Shown: positions 1 to 8,970, numbered from the stretch's first letter. The stretch: 64,000 nt of DNA from SNAP01 sp049671745 (GCA_049671745.1 JBATVL010000089.1:1-64000); one strand, 5' to 3'. The notes: generated by a model from the sequence alone, not told the origin. A program made the numbers and translations.

Positions 1-1
1 T

Positions 2-499
2 AGATACAGAGCTGTTTACAAAGGTGTTACTAGAATTGTTAAAGGTTCTGAATCATATTCTTACAATTATATAGCAAGTCTTGGAAATAGTAATGGTATT
101 AGTGGTAATTATTCTAAGAAGTATGTGCAAAATGGAAAAACTATGCTAGAGTTTGGTGTAGAAGATGGAGCAAAATCTGTTATACAGATTAAGAACTTTA
201 ATGGTGTAGGAAGATATCCTTTGAAATCAAACACTAATCATTCAAAAGAAGAAGCTAATACTATTAATACTGTTGATGAATCATACGCTTACTACCTTGA
301 TGGTAAATCTAATTTCAAATACTTTCTAAGTAGAGAAGGAGTTTCTCTTAATGTTTATAGAGAAACAGCAGATGCTTATTACTGTACAATAATATCTGAA
401 GATGATTATGATACATTGCAATTTAGACAGTCTAGGCTAGATGTAAAAGGTGGATCTTATTATAGTCTGATTTCTCCATATTTCGTGATTATGAAATAA
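2..499 (+). CDS. Partial gene of unknown function, 3' end only
   Basis: The reading frame is open from the left window edge and stops at 497-499, so about 165 C-terminal codons are visible and the true start lies outside. The first in-window start-like codon is a GTG at 125, but open coding-like sequence continues upstream of it, so I treat the gene as truncated by the window. The sequence is rich in Tyr, Ser, Asn and charged residues, with alternating hydrophobic positions that suggest beta structure; there is no membrane segment and no motif I recognise. It is followed at once by a strong terminator, so it ends a transcript. It lies at the edge of an accessory island. No function can be given. 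Confidence 0.6.
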   Translation, partial: RYRAVYKGVTRIVKGSESYSYNYIASLGNSNGISGNYSKKYVQNGKTMLEFGVEDGAKSVIQIKNFNGVGRYPLKSNTNHSKEEANTINTVDESYAYYLDGKSNFKYFLSREGVSLNVYRETADAYYCTIISEDDYDTLQFRQSRLDVKGGSYYSLISPYFVIMK

Positions 500-517
500 G
501 ATTTAAATATTTAGAAT

Positions 518-555
518 AGAGCTGCTTTAACACTTGTTTGAGGCAGCTCTTTTTA
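518..555 (+). terminator. Rho-independent terminator after the partial gene
   Basis: An 8-bp perfect stem (AGAGCTGC 518-525 with GCAGCTCT 543-550) is followed by a run of T, 19 bases after the stop codon of the upstream gene. Confidence 0.85.
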
Positions 556-581
556 TGTTTTCTCAATGCTCTAAGTATGCT

Positions 582-625
582 CAGCTAATACGCAGCTAAC
601 ACGCAGCTAATACGCAGCTAATACA
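582..625. repeat. Tandem array, four 11-bp units (CAGCTAATACG)
   Basis: Four consecutive 11-bp units begin at 582, 593, 604 and 615; the units read CAGCTAATACG with one or two substitutions. It is noncoding and lies between the terminator at 518-555 and the convergent NimA-like gene. Two other arrays in the window have the same period but different unit sequence (1387-1430 and 55370-55442). Confidence 0.85.
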
Positions 626-751
626 GAACGTGTATACACTGCGTATTTATAGAGTATTAAATGTGTATAATTTAAACACAAATCGACCACTATATATACA
701 AATTTGCAACTACTTTAAATCTAACTTGATATATTTATTCTCCTGTATTAA

Positions 752-1234
752 TTATAGACTCTTAGATTTACCTGACCATTTCTTTATATCTAATCGAATC
801 ATTTCAGTTCTATGAAATGATTTCTCTGCATATTTCATCCCTATAGTCTTGTCTTGAGGAGAGTATTTTTCAAGGATTAAACTTAATGCATTCATGCGTT
901 CCTCTTTATCAAGATTTCTATGTGCTAAGCATTGCAAAATAATACTGTTATATTCAGATGTGAATTTATCAGAAATTACGCGAGTTGCTCCTACTATACA
1001 AAACGAAACAATATTATTTTTATCAAGATATTGTAATTTCTGACCTTCAGTAGCACAATGTAAATATATAGCTTCCTTGCCATCCCATGCATAATTAATA
1101 GGAATTCCATATACTCCTGTGTCCTCACTATACATTGATAACACGCCGTATTCGCCTGTTTCTAATAATTTTGTGGCTAATGTTTCTTCTAATAATCTAT
1201 CACTTCTTCTAACGTCTGAATTTGAATATATCAT
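752..1234 (-). CDS. NimA-like pyridoxamine 5'-phosphate oxidase family flavoprotein
   Basis: A 160-residue protein with the split-barrel flavin-binding fold of the PNPOx-like superfamily. Recognisable family landmarks in order are R-R-x-D-R near the N-terminus (residues 9-13), EYGVLSMYSEDTGVYGIPIN (about 28-47), the YLHCATEGQK segment (about 57-66), and FTSEYNSIILQCLA (about 92-105). This pattern is that of proteins annotated as 5-nitroimidazole resistance (NimA)-like, which bind FMN and may reduce small molecules; length is normal for the group. Real substrates of most such proteins are unknown and resistance cannot be inferred from sequence. It stands alone, facing the partial gene, and is bracketed by the 11-bp arrays at 582-625 and 1387-1430. 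A general PNPOx-like role is safer than the drug-resistance label. Confidence 0.85.
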   Translation of the reverse strand: MIYSNSDVRRSDRLLEETLATKLLETGEYGVLSMYSEDTGVYGIPINYAWDGKEAIYLHCATEGQKLQYLDKNNIVSFCIVGATRVISDKFTSEYNSIILQCLAHRNLDKEERMNALSLILEKYSPQDKTIGMKYAEKSFHRTEMIRLDIKKWSGKSKSL

Positions 1235-1386
1235 AGCAAATGTTTTACTTTTAATATTGTCCTTATTTATTAGTTCTACTCTCTATATTTAATGTGTAAT
1301 ATTTATATCTCATTTGTACCATACTTGTATCAAACTTGACTCATTTGCAATCTGTTTAGACTTTGTTAGTATTCAGTGTGCATTGC

Positions 1387-1430
1387 TTTATTGCAGGCTG
1401 ATTGCACGCTGATTGCAGACTGATTGCACA
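1387..1430. repeat. Tandem array, four 11-bp units (CTGATTGCACG)
   Basis: Three good units start at 1398, 1409 and 1420 (CTGATTGCA plus two variable bases), preceded by a weaker unit at 1387-1397. The period equals that of the arrays at 582-625 and 55370-55442, but the unit is unrelated. It lies between the promoters side of the NimA-like gene and the 3' end of the small membrane protein gene. Confidence 0.8.
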
Positions 1431-1451
1431 CTGCTGAGCTTTGATACGAAT

Positions 1452-1904
1452 TTAATAAAAATTTGATAGAAATTTGAGTTTAGCTTCATATCTAGACTTA
1501 TACTCATCTCTATCTATACTTACTCTCTCAAATCTTTTCTTAGAAATAGTGCCAGTTTTCTTTGTGATTTTATCAATAATCCCGAAGATCCATGGATTAA
1601 CGACTTCATTAGAAATCTCAGTAATAAACCTACTTGTATTAGTAAGTAGATACGAGGCAATTAATACTGCAAATGCGATTACAATACAGATTAGTAGATT
1701 ATAAATAGATTTAGGTTCGTCTAAATAGCCACTAATAAATGTGATTTTCTTCTCTAATGATTCATCTTTATCGAAATTAAAGATTGTATAAAGTAATCTC
1801 CAATTGCTAAAGGACCACACAACAATTAATGTCGAAAAGAAGGGGTTCGTACATTTTGTCTTAATATAATCCATAATAGATGAAGTTACTTTTCCTAGAT
1901 TCAT
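1452..1904 (-). CDS. Small two-helix membrane protein of unknown function
   Basis: A 150-residue protein with two clear hydrophobic segments, about residues 21-43 (beginning NPFFSTLIVVWSFSNWRLLY) and 67-87 (YNLLICIVIAFAVLIASYLL), and a basic, charged C-terminal third that should sit in the cytoplasm. The Pro-Phe start of helix 1 followed by aromatic W-x-x-x-N-W is a pattern I associate with many uncharacterised bacterial membrane proteins, but I cannot name a family. No signal peptide or catalytic motif is visible. It lies in a defence-rich island, divergently oriented from the ABC-3C operon that starts at 2103; whether it belongs to that system is unknown. The start ATG at 1904 is the only one that keeps helix 1 intact. 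Confidence 0.6.
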   Translation of the reverse strand: MNLGKVTSSIMDYIKTKCTNPFFSTLIVVWSFSNWRLLYTIFNFDKDESLEKKITFISGYLDEPKSIYNLLICIVIAFAVLIASYLLTNTSRFITEISNEVVNPWIFGIIDKITKKTGTISKKRFERVSIDRDEYKSRYEAKLKFLSNFY

Positions 1905-2090
1905 AAATGCTTATTTATCAAAAATTAAATTGTAGGGTAAAGCTACAAATAAAATCATCTAATAGATTGAATGGAGGCTTTGAAAACACTGATGTTTTGC
2001 AGTTTTCTTTTATAAAATCAATATGTGATACTTAAATGTATCAAACATTTTTTTAACATTGAGAGTAAAAGAAGTTATTAAAATATTATC

Positions 2091-2098
2091 TATTTTTG
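2091..2098 (+). promoter_or_regulatory. Promoter -7 element of ABC-3C system 1 (TATTTTTG)
   Basis: Matches the Bacteroidota -7 form TAnnTTTG. Only four bases separate it from the ATG at 2103, so the transcript should begin at or next to the start codon (leaderless). Confidence 0.6.
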
Positions 2099-2102
2099 TA
2101 GT

Positions 2103-3005
2103 ATGGAAGGTGAACAAAAAGCTCTTGCTAGAATTTTCTTTAAACAAAAGATATATGAATCTGATGGGAATGCCTTTGAAGCTTTATTCACAAGAATAAT
2201 GTATTACGCAGAACCTGATTTTATGCAGATTAAACCTTGGGGCAATATAGGTGATAGGAAAAATGATGGTTATATTAGATCGCAAGGTGTTTTCTTTCAG
2301 GTATATGCGCCAGAAGATATAAAGAGAAGTTATCCTGATACAGTAACAAAATTAGTAACGGATTTTAATGGTTTATTAGGGCATAAACAATGGAGTCCTG
2401 TTAACGAATTTTATTTTGTTGTGAACGATAAGTATAAAGGAGTAAATCCAGATGCAACAGCAGAGATAGATAAATTGATATTAGAGCATAATCTAAGAAA
2501 AGGCAAGATTATTACAGCTAAAGATCTTGAGAGAACACTTTTTTCTCTTGAAGATGATGAAATCTTAGATATTGTTGGAATGTTGCCTAGCTTGGAAAAT
2601 ATAAACATTAATTTTTCAGTAGTAACAGAAGTTATTTCTCACATTATGCAATTACCTTTTACATCTTCCATTGAGAAGATAAGACTTCCTGACTGGTCAG
2701 AAAAACTCAGTTTCAATATGCTTAGTGAGAATATAAAATTGAGATTAGACAATGCATCTATGAATTTAGGGGAATTAGATATATACTTATCTGATGAAGC
2801 ATTCTTAGGCGAAGCATTACAAAAAAAGATGATTGGAATATATCAAAGTTTGAAAACAGAATGCCAGGGAGATGATTTATTTTGGAAAATAGTAGAACGT
2901 TGTTGTCCAAAATTAGAACAGCAATATATCTCTCCAATAAGTGTAATTATGGCAAAGTATTTTGAATGTTGTGATATCTTTGAAGAACCTATAAAAGTAC
3001 AATAG
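2103..3005 (+). CDS. ABC-3C system effector with restriction-endonuclease-like N-terminal domain
   Basis: First gene of a three-gene operon. The protein (300 residues) has an N-terminal domain (about 1-135) in which E26 (GNAFEALFT), D55 (GDRKNDGY) and Q66 (FFQVYAPE) are spaced like the acidic and Q/E positions of the restriction-endonuclease fold; the Lys usual after Q-x is Tyr here, so nuclease activity is uncertain. The C-terminal part (about 165-300) is the ABC-3C recruitment domain: it ends in CDIFEEPIKVQ, very like the CKILEEPIEV ending of the effector at 60787-61587. In the model of Aravind and co-workers, such effectors are held by a middle component and an ABC ATPase that senses invading nucleoprotein and releases the effector. 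That context, not the fold alone, supports the call. Confidence 0.75.
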   Translation: MEGEQKALARIFFKQKIYESDGNAFEALFTRIMYYAEPDFMQIKPWGNIGDRKNDGYIRSQGVFFQVYAPEDIKRSYPDTVTKLVTDFNGLLGHKQWSPVNEFYFVVNDKYKGVNPDATAEIDKLILEHNLRKGKIITAKDLERTLFSLEDDEILDIVGMLPSLENININFSVVTEVISHIMQLPFTSSIEKIRLPDWSEKLSFNMLSENIKLRLDNASMNLGELDIYLSDEAFLGEALQKKMIGIYQSLKTECQGDDLFWKIVERCCPKLEQQYISPISVIMAKYFECCDIFEEPIKVQ

Positions 3006-3007
3006 TT

Positions 3008-3250
3008 ATGATAATGCCTTCAAAACATATAAATTTTTCACAATCATTACTTGGTTTAGGTAGTTATTTATTAACTAAATTAGATAAACCAAAGAGCATT
3101 GATGATATTTGGGAAGAATATCAATTTGATTATGAAAATGGATCATATATATCAAAACATAGTTTTGATAACATTGTTATGACATTTATTTTTCTATACG
3201 GAGTAAATGCAATTAAACAAGAGAAAGGAATAATAAGCAAATGCAATTAA
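3008..3250 (+). CDS. ABC-3C system middle component
   Basis: An 80-residue protein between the effector (gap of two bases) and the ABC ATPase (10-bp overlap, ATGCAATTAA). Its size, helical winged-helix-like composition and position are those of ABC-3C middle components. It aligns end to end by eye with the 77-residue product at 61584-61817: both carry an (I)N start region, a central L-G-x-x-(L/V) helix and the ending (L/F)xLYLIGA/GVNAI followed by EKEGI or EKGII and K-C. The proposed role, from comparative genomics of these systems, is to bridge the effector and the ATPase. The overlap with the next gene implies translational coupling, which would fix subunit ratios. Confidence 0.75.
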   Translation: MIMPSKHINFSQSLLGLGSYLLTKLDKPKSIDDIWEEYQFDYENGSYISKHSFDNIVMTFIFLYGVNAIKQEKGIISKCN

Positions 3251-4980
3251 TATCATTAACAGCAAATAAGCCTTCATTTAAATCAGTACATTTTGAAAAT
3301 GAAACTGGTTTAAACTTTATTATTGCAACACAAGGAGATATAAAATCATCTAAAAATGATGAAGCATTAACTTCAAATGGTGTAGGAAAATCTTTAATTG
3401 TTACATTAATACATTTCTGTTTAGGTTCTAGTGCAAAGCCAGTATTTAAATCTAAATTAGAAGATTGGATTTTTACTTTATCATTTAAAATAGGTGATAG
3501 AAAGTATACCTCAAGTAGAGGTGCTGATAATCAAGGAATTATTATTCTTAATGGTGAAGAGTTAAGAGTTCGAAAGTTTAATGAAACTCTAGAAGAGCTC
3601 TTGTTTAAAATTCCCAAGGCTGCTAGTCAATTATCTTTCAGATCTTTAATGCCATTCTTTGCTCGACCTAAGAAAGCTTCTTATAATATATTTAATAATC
3701 CAAATGCAGTTAATAATCTTTACCAGATACAGATAACAAATGCATTATTATTGGGATTAGATGTTTTGTTAGTAGAGGATAAATTTAAGTTGCGAAAAGA
3801 ACAAGAGCGAATAAGAAAACTTGTTAAGGACTTAGGGCAAGATGATTTATTAAAAGAATTCTTTAACAGAAAGAAGGATCCATCAATAGAATTGCAACAG
3901 ATTAAAGATGATATAAATCTATTAAAAAGTAAATTAGATAAATTTGAAGTTGCTGAGGATTATTATGAGGTTAATTCAGCAGCAGATAAGTTGAAAAATG
4001 ATTTAGATAAAATCAACAACAAGATAGTACTGTTTAAAAATCAAATAAAAAAGATTGATGAGTCCTCAAAACTTACTCCAGATATTAATAAGCAAAATAT
4101 AGAGAATATCTATAAAGAGGCTTCAATCATCATAAAAGAAGACGCATTAAAGACATTAGATGAATTGGAGAGTTTTTATTTAGACCTTTCAACTAGTCGT
4201 AATAAAAGACTTTTAGAACAAAAGAATAAATTAAACAGACAGATAGAAGACTTAAATAATAAATCTAAAGAGAAAGCTAATCAGTTAGATGATAAACTAA
4301 GATATTTAGACGCAAAACAAGCACTTGATGTCTATACTAGTATGAATCATAGGTTGACTGATCTAGAAGCCAAAGAGGCCAACATAAAGCGATATGATGA
4401 GTTAATAGAGAGTTATAATACTTCTAAGATTCAGATTGATAAGAAATTTATTGCATCAACAGAAGAAACGATTAATTATATAGCTGATTCTAAAGATGCA
4501 ACAAATATACTTACTGACTTCTTTAGAGAGTTGACAAAGAGATTCTATCCAACCTCAGGGGCGGGAATTACAATACAGAATAATAGTGGGGAGAATCAAA
4601 CAAGATTTGATATTGATGCTAGAATTGTATCTGATGCTTCAGATGGCATTAATAATATAAAGATATTTTGTTATGATATGACTATATTATTAAAAGGCTC
4701 ATGTCATAATGTTAACTTTCTTTTTCATGATAGTAGATTGCTTAGCGATACTGATCCAAGGCAAATAGCTGAATTGTTTAGGGTATTAAATGATTATATT
4801 AAAGTTTCTGGCAAGCAATATAATCTGACTCTCAATCAGAATCAATTGAATGAGGTAAAGAAATATTTATCAGATGAAGAGTATAAGACTATTATTCTTG
4901 ATAATATCTGTTTGGAGTTGAAAGATGAAACTCCAGAAGATAAATTATTAGGCATTCAGTTAGATATGAAATATGATTAG
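3241..4980 (+). CDS. ABC-3C system ABC ATPase (DUF2326-like, SMC/RecN type)
   Basis: A 579-residue ATPase of the SMC-like ABC class. Walker A is TSNGVGKS at about residues 44-51; the middle (about 180-420) is long, charged and heptad-like, as expected of a coiled-coil arm; the second ATPase half has a signature-like segment DASDGINNIK near 466 and a Walker B-like strand NVNFLFHDSRL near 490. No membrane domain exists, so it is not a transporter. It is the last gene of the ABC-3C operon and overlaps the middle component gene by 10 bp. In the published model the ATPase clamps or senses foreign nucleic acid and licenses the effector. A strong terminator follows at 5039-5075. The family call rests on motifs plus the three-gene order and is firm. 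Confidence 0.85.
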   Translation: MQLISLTANKPSFKSVHFENETGLNFIIATQGDIKSSKNDEALTSNGVGKSLIVTLIHFCLGSSAKPVFKSKLEDWIFTLSFKIGDRKYTSSRGADNQGIIILNGEELRVRKFNETLEELLFKIPKAASQLSFRSLMPFFARPKKASYNIFNNPNAVNNLYQIQITNALLLGLDVLLVEDKFKLRKEQERIRKLVKDLGQDDLLKEFFNRKKDPSIELQQIKDDINLLKSKLDKFEVAEDYYEVNSAADKLKNDLDKINNKIVLFKNQIKKIDESSKLTPDINKQNIENIYKEASIIIKEDALKTLDELESFYLDLSTSRNKRLLEQKNKLNRQIEDLNNKSKEKANQLDDKLRYLDAKQALDVYTSMNHRLTDLEAKEANIKRYDELIESYNTSKIQIDKKFIASTEETINYIADSKDATNILTDFFRELTKRFYPTSGAGITIQNNSGENQTRFDIDARIVSDASDGINNIKIFCYDMTILLKGSCHNVNFLFHDSRLLSDTDPRQIAELFRVLNDYIKVSGKQYNLTLNQNQLNEVKKYLSDEEYKTIILDNICLELKDETPEDKLLGIQLDMKYD

Positions 4981-5038
4981 CAGAGATTGCTTCTGAATTA
5001 ATTGATCGTATTAAATTTAAGAAATAGATATATTGATA

Positions 5039-5075
5039 AAATCCCTGAAAGTGATATTACTTTTAGGGATTTTTT
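5039..5075 (+). terminator. Rho-independent terminator of ABC-3C system 1
   Basis: A stem formed by AATCCCTGAAAGT and ACTTTTAGGGATT (one mispair or wobble) with a six-base loop, followed by six T. Confidence 0.85.
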
Positions 5076-5272
5076 CTGTTTAGATGGATTTACTTAAGTA
5101 TACTGGTCCTATTGTTTTATCTGCTATCTCTTTTTCATGTAAGTTATACAGGATTTGAAATTGTCTCTTATTATTCTTTTATAGGGTGTAAAGTTCGGGC
5201 AGGAATATGTATGCCTAGCTCTTAAAGATTGTTCTCTATAAAATATTTTTATTAATTTAATTATCTACATGA

Positions 5273-8200
5273 CTATTCCTTTAATAGATTTTTCTTTAAA
5301 CCCTTTTCAAGATTTTTCTGTAATTTTGGCATATCTGTTTTATGATTAATGCTCGATTGTAATTTTTCAATTCGATCTTTCAAGAACATTGCAGTATCTT
5401 TACTTCTATGTCCATTAAATGAAAAATAATAGTTAAGTTTTATAACAATAGAATATTTTAAAGCTCCCAATTCTGTTAATTTTATTAATTCATCAGTGTA
5501 TTTTTTAATATTCTTCTCGTCAAGATCCATCAGAATAAAGTATAAAAGAAAAAGTCTATATTGATTCACTTTATAATTTTTTGTTAATTCTTCAATCTTG
5601 TTTAAGATAATTTCTTCAACATTATAGTGAGCTATTCCATCGGAAAAGGTAACTTGAGTAAATATTGGAATAAACTTATTTAATAATTCGAGTATATTAG
5701 TCTCTGTTACTATATTTTCATTTATAGATTCTTTTAATTTGATCTCTTTACCAACTTCATCTAGTATAAAAAATCCAAAGTTGATATATGTATCAAGAAT
5801 AAAATCAAATATTTCATTAAGAATCTTTGGGTCATTAATATCATCCATTGTTTTATATACTCTTGCTAGAATAGAAATATATCTTTCGAATATTTCTGAA
5901 TTCATTTTAGAAATATCATAGATTCTCTTTGGAACAATATCACCATTTATATTTACTGGATCAAACTGATCTTGAATAATATCTTTCTTATCCTCCTTTA
6001 AAGGCTCATTTAATTTGATTGCTGTGACAATATGATCCATCATTAAAGTATTTTTACTAGATAACTTAGATTTAAGAATATTATCTGCATCTCCAATTGC
6101 TTTATATGAATCATTTATTGGTTTAAAGAATGTTTTTGTTTTTTCAAAGATTGTTTTTAGAAACTGTTCCTCTCCGCTATTTAATCCACTGTATATCTCA
6201 AATTCATTTTTGAATGATAAATACGCATTATTATCATTAATGATTTTATCCCTGAATGATATATCTTGAGACATATTATAAGCAATAAAATATTCAAAAA
6301 TACCATTTAATCTAAAAGAGATATATTCTTCATTAGTAATCTTTAAAACACCCACGTCCATTAAGTAATCAAGAATTTCTCTTGGATTTGCCCTTAATCT
6401 AACATTTGAAGACACAGTTGTTTCCAGGAAAGATAATACTGATGAATATTTTGCTGAGTATTTTTGATTTCCGTCTTTAGTCAAAAGAAAATGAGCTAAT
6501 TTACTTCCTATTGATTTTAACTGTTTAAAAGTAACTTTGCTTTTCGTAAGAGTCAAAAATTTCTTGTTAAGAATTTCATCAACACATAAATCTAATATCT
6601 CATAAAGATTCTTAGATAAGTCAAACATGGATTTCTTATGTATAAGTAATAATATTGAGATTGTCCAATAGTTCAATGGCATCTCAAGTTGCTTGCACCA
6701 AGATACTAATTTCTCAAGAATTTCATCTTTCCTTTCAATATTAGAATCAAGCACTTTTTCAGAAAAGACTCTAACATCTTTTCTAGTTATGTCATGTATA
6801 TATAGTTTTTTATACTCTTTTTTATTTATTTCAAAATTTTCTGTAATTCTAGAAATAAGATAATCACTGCATATAATGAAATTCACTTTAGGAAAAGTAT
6901 CAAGAAAATTATTAATTATTTTAGCAAGTGGGTGATTGGGATCATAATTATCAATTAATAAACGAAATCTATGGTTTTCTATTAATGTCTTTGTTTTAGC
7001 TAATGATAATTCAAAATAAATTTTCATAAGTTTAATCAAACTCCAATTACTGTCAATTTTTGAATCTAATTCTTTGAAATCTAAGTAAAATGGAATATTT
7101 CCATTGTTAGAGTATCTTTTTAAATGCCAAAGTTGAATGTATTTTAGTATACTTGATTTTCCTGATTTATCATGCCCGAACAATAAATAATTCTGAGAAT
7201 TATTTAATATCTCTATAAAGTTGAAGAATCCACTTTTTTCAACACTAATCTCTTTAGATGTAGTCTTAAGAACAGGATTATTGAATTGTTTAATAAATTG
7301 ATCTTCATTGTTTTCATCAATTTCATTATTTAAGAGTAGATCATTTGCATTAGATAACTCAATATCATGTTTAGAATTTATTTTGTTTCTAATGCTATTT
7401 TGGTATGATTTTTCTTCTCCACAAGGTATATCTACTGTGATTAGTTTATCATCAATAAAGTCGTTAAAATCATTTATGTATTTAGAATTTATAATCTCAA
7501 CTTTATCATTGTTTTTTGGATCGCATTGAACAATAGCATATCCAATACAATCCTTATCATATGTCATAGAAGCTGACGCAGTATGTGCTAATATACCATT
7601 ATTGTATTTATAATGAGCTGATACTTCAGAGGAATGAATATGCCCTGAGAAAATAATATTAAATTCTTTGTGAATCAATTCTTGAAGCTCTCTTTGATTA
7701 AATTCGTTGAACCAAAACAAAGGATGATGTACTACAATAAGTTTACAGTTACAGTCTTTTATTAGCTCAAGTGCTTCTTCAATAAGAGTAATTGGAAATA
7801 ATAAGAACCCAAAAGATTTATCTCCCATTGTTCTCCAAGCTGAATTTATAACAACAGACCCAATTTTTGCGTTATTAATTTGTTTTTTATATACTTTTAA
7901 TAAATCATTTGAATAAATTGAGTTCCCGTAGTAATTTTTTATGAATTTATTGAAATTCTCAATACCAAGAATACTATTTATGTAATCTTTACCTTTTGCA
8001 TTTACAAAATTATTAAGAGAAGAATTATCTGTGATTTTATTGGTAAAATAATCTTCTAAAGACTCAAGTCTATGTACTCTATCAATATCGTGGTTTCCTG
8101 CACATATTATAAATTGATCCGTTGAAATATTAAGAGTTTTAGCTACTAAATCTAATAATGAAGATTTTGCATTCTCAAAATCTTCATATTTCTCACCATT

Positions 8201-8350
8201 ATTAACTAAGTCACCAGAAAAGACAACTAGGTCAATTGTATCTTTGTGCTTTAATAGGGAATGGCATAATTTAGAAATGATTTTGTTTTCAGAAAACTTT
8301 GAATAGGTTCTAGATTTATAATGATAATCAGAAAGGTGCAATATCTTCAT
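5273..8350 (-). CDS. Metallophosphoesterase fused to NACHT/STAND-like P-loop NTPase
   Basis: A 1025-residue multidomain protein. The N-terminal 300 residues are a calcineurin-like metallophosphoesterase with every metal motif present: D8-x-H10 (LSDYHYK), GD at 46-47 (VFSGDLVNNG), GNHD at 85-88, VVHHPLFW near 208 and FSGHIHSS near 237. A linker follows, then a P-loop NTPase: Walker A GHDKSGKSS near 390, Walker B-like RLLIDNYD, a sensor-like strand NFIICSDYL, and a winged-helix segment ISFRLNGIFEYFIAYNM, which fits the F-x-H/EYF-A signature found after NACHT modules. The last 300 residues are helical with no recognised repeat and probably sense a trigger. This effector-switch-sensor order is that of Avs/STAND-type antiphage proteins, with a phosphoesterase as effector. 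The target (nucleic acid or nucleotide) is unknown. It sits downstream of, and converges on, an ABC-3C operon. Confidence 0.8.
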   Translation of the reverse strand: MKILHLSDYHYKSRTYSKFSENKIISKLCHSLLKHKDTIDLVVFSGDLVNNGEKYEDFENAKSSLLDLVAKTLNISTDQFIICAGNHDIDRVHRLESLEDYFTNKITDNSSLNNFVNAKGKDYINSILGIENFNKFIKNYYGNSIYSNDLLKVYKKQINNAKIGSVVINSAWRTMGDKSFGFLLFPITLIEEALELIKDCNCKLIVVHHPLFWFNEFNQRELQELIHKEFNIIFSGHIHSSEVSAHYKYNNGILAHTASASMTYDKDCIGYAIVQCDPKNNDKVEIINSKYINDFNDFIDDKLITVDIPCGEEKSYQNSIRNKINSKHDIELSNANDLLLNNEIDENNEDQFIKQFNNPVLKTTSKEISVEKSGFFNFIEILNNSQNYLLFGHDKSGKSSILKYIQLWHLKRYSNNGNIPFYLDFKELDSKIDSNWSLIKLMKIYFELSLAKTKTLIENHRFRLLIDNYDPNHPLAKIINNFLDTFPKVNFIICSDYLISRITENFEINKKEYKKLYIHDITRKDVRVFSEKVLDSNIERKDEILEKLVSWCKQLEMPLNYWTISILLLIHKKSMFDLSKNLYEILDLCVDEILNKKFLTLTKSKVTFKQLKSIGSKLAHFLLTKDGNQKYSAKYSSVLSFLETTVSSNVRLRANPREILDYLMDVGVLKITNEEYISFRLNGIFEYFIAYNMSQDISFRDKIINDNNAYLSFKNEFEIYSGLNSGEEQFLKTIFEKTKTFFKPINDSYKAIGDADNILKSKLSSKNTLMMDHIVTAIKLNEPLKEDKKDIIQDQFDPVNINGDIVPKRIYDISKMNSEIFERYISILARVYKTMDDINDPKILNEIFDFILDTYINFGFFILDEVGKEIKLKESINENIVTETNILELLNKFIPIFTQVTFSDGIAHYNVEEIILNKIEELTKNYKVNQYRLFLLYFILMDLDEKNIKKYTDELIKLTELGALKYSIVIKLNYYFSFNGHRSKDTAMFLKDRIEKLQSSINHKTDMPKLQKNLEKGLKKNLLKE

Positions 8351-8833
8351 TATTATTTATTTAATATGATTACTCAATTTACACATAAAAGTAATAAATC
8401 TCAATATATATCATTAAATAAACATAATAAATTATAAATCTTTTAATAAAAATCGATTATAATTATTTAATATAAAGAATCAAATAATTTATCTTAATTC
8501 TTAGTAAAAGAGTAAATTCTTCCTCCTAATTGTACTTAAGAAATATTTACGGGGTAAGTAACTTTATTAAGTTTGTCCTCTGAGTTATTAATTATCTCTT
8601 AAGCTTTTGACTATATATAAAGATCCTTATCAGTAACTTTATAAAAGTTGAATCAAAGTAGTTGGCTATAAATTTAAAGCTTCTTGGTTCTAATTATTTT
8701 GTGTCATGGAGAGTATTGCTTATGAAGTTAGAATAGTCAGTAGCTTTTAAATACATGATACAAATCTAATTGATCAGAAATATAGGTATTCTTAGATGAC
8801 AACGGAACAATAAAACATATTAGAATAATAGTT
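8351..8833. other. Noncoding, very AT-rich gap; nothing recognised
   Basis: No open frame of useful length, no RNA gene and no strong hairpin were seen. A few short stretches (for example TCAGTAA near 8625 and near 9040) recur on either side of the broken tRNA copy and may be traces of an older duplication. It lies between the phosphoesterase-NTPase gene and the tRNA repeat region. Confidence 0.5.
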
Positions 8834-8970
8834 ATGCAGTATGTGAATATTAAGCAATTCTAGAAACAAATAAAAACCGGCCAAGGAGTGGAACCTCCCT
8901 AACCGCTTAGTCTTAAATGTGGTCCCACATGGGCTTGAATCATGGACCCCCTGACTCATAATCAGGGGTC
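8834..8970 (-). pseudogene. Broken copy of the CAT-anticodon tRNA gene with its terminator
   Basis: About 120 bp match the region of the intact tRNA at 9143-9259: the terminator hairpin (8879-8904) and the 3' half of the tRNA (acceptor 3' strand, T arm, variable region, 3' anticodon stem) with one mismatch in the T arm. At the anticodon loop the match breaks: instead of continuing into the D arm, the sequence turns back on itself, giving a near-perfect hairpin GACCCC(C)TGA-CTCATAA-TCAGGGGTC at 8946-8970. No D arm or 5' acceptor strand follows, so it cannot encode a tRNA. It may mark an integration scar or a template-switch event. Confidence 0.8.

Noticed and set aside
582..625. Possible CRISPR array
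   Set aside because: Units are 11 bp with no spacers, and no cas gene is in the window.
630..815. Plus-strand open frame of 61 codons
   Set aside because: It overlaps the end of the NimA-like gene on the other strand, has a low-complexity Tyr/Asn/Ile composition and no promoter or ribosome site.
4977..5027. Short out-of-frame tail after the ABC ATPase, reading like a protein C-terminus (ELIDRIKFKK)
   Set aside because: Only 16 codons are open and nothing upstream in that frame is coding; chance is likely, though a gene remnant before the terminator cannot be excluded.
8834..8970. Second functional tRNA
   Set aside because: The D arm and the 5' acceptor strand are missing and the anticodon loop is inverted.
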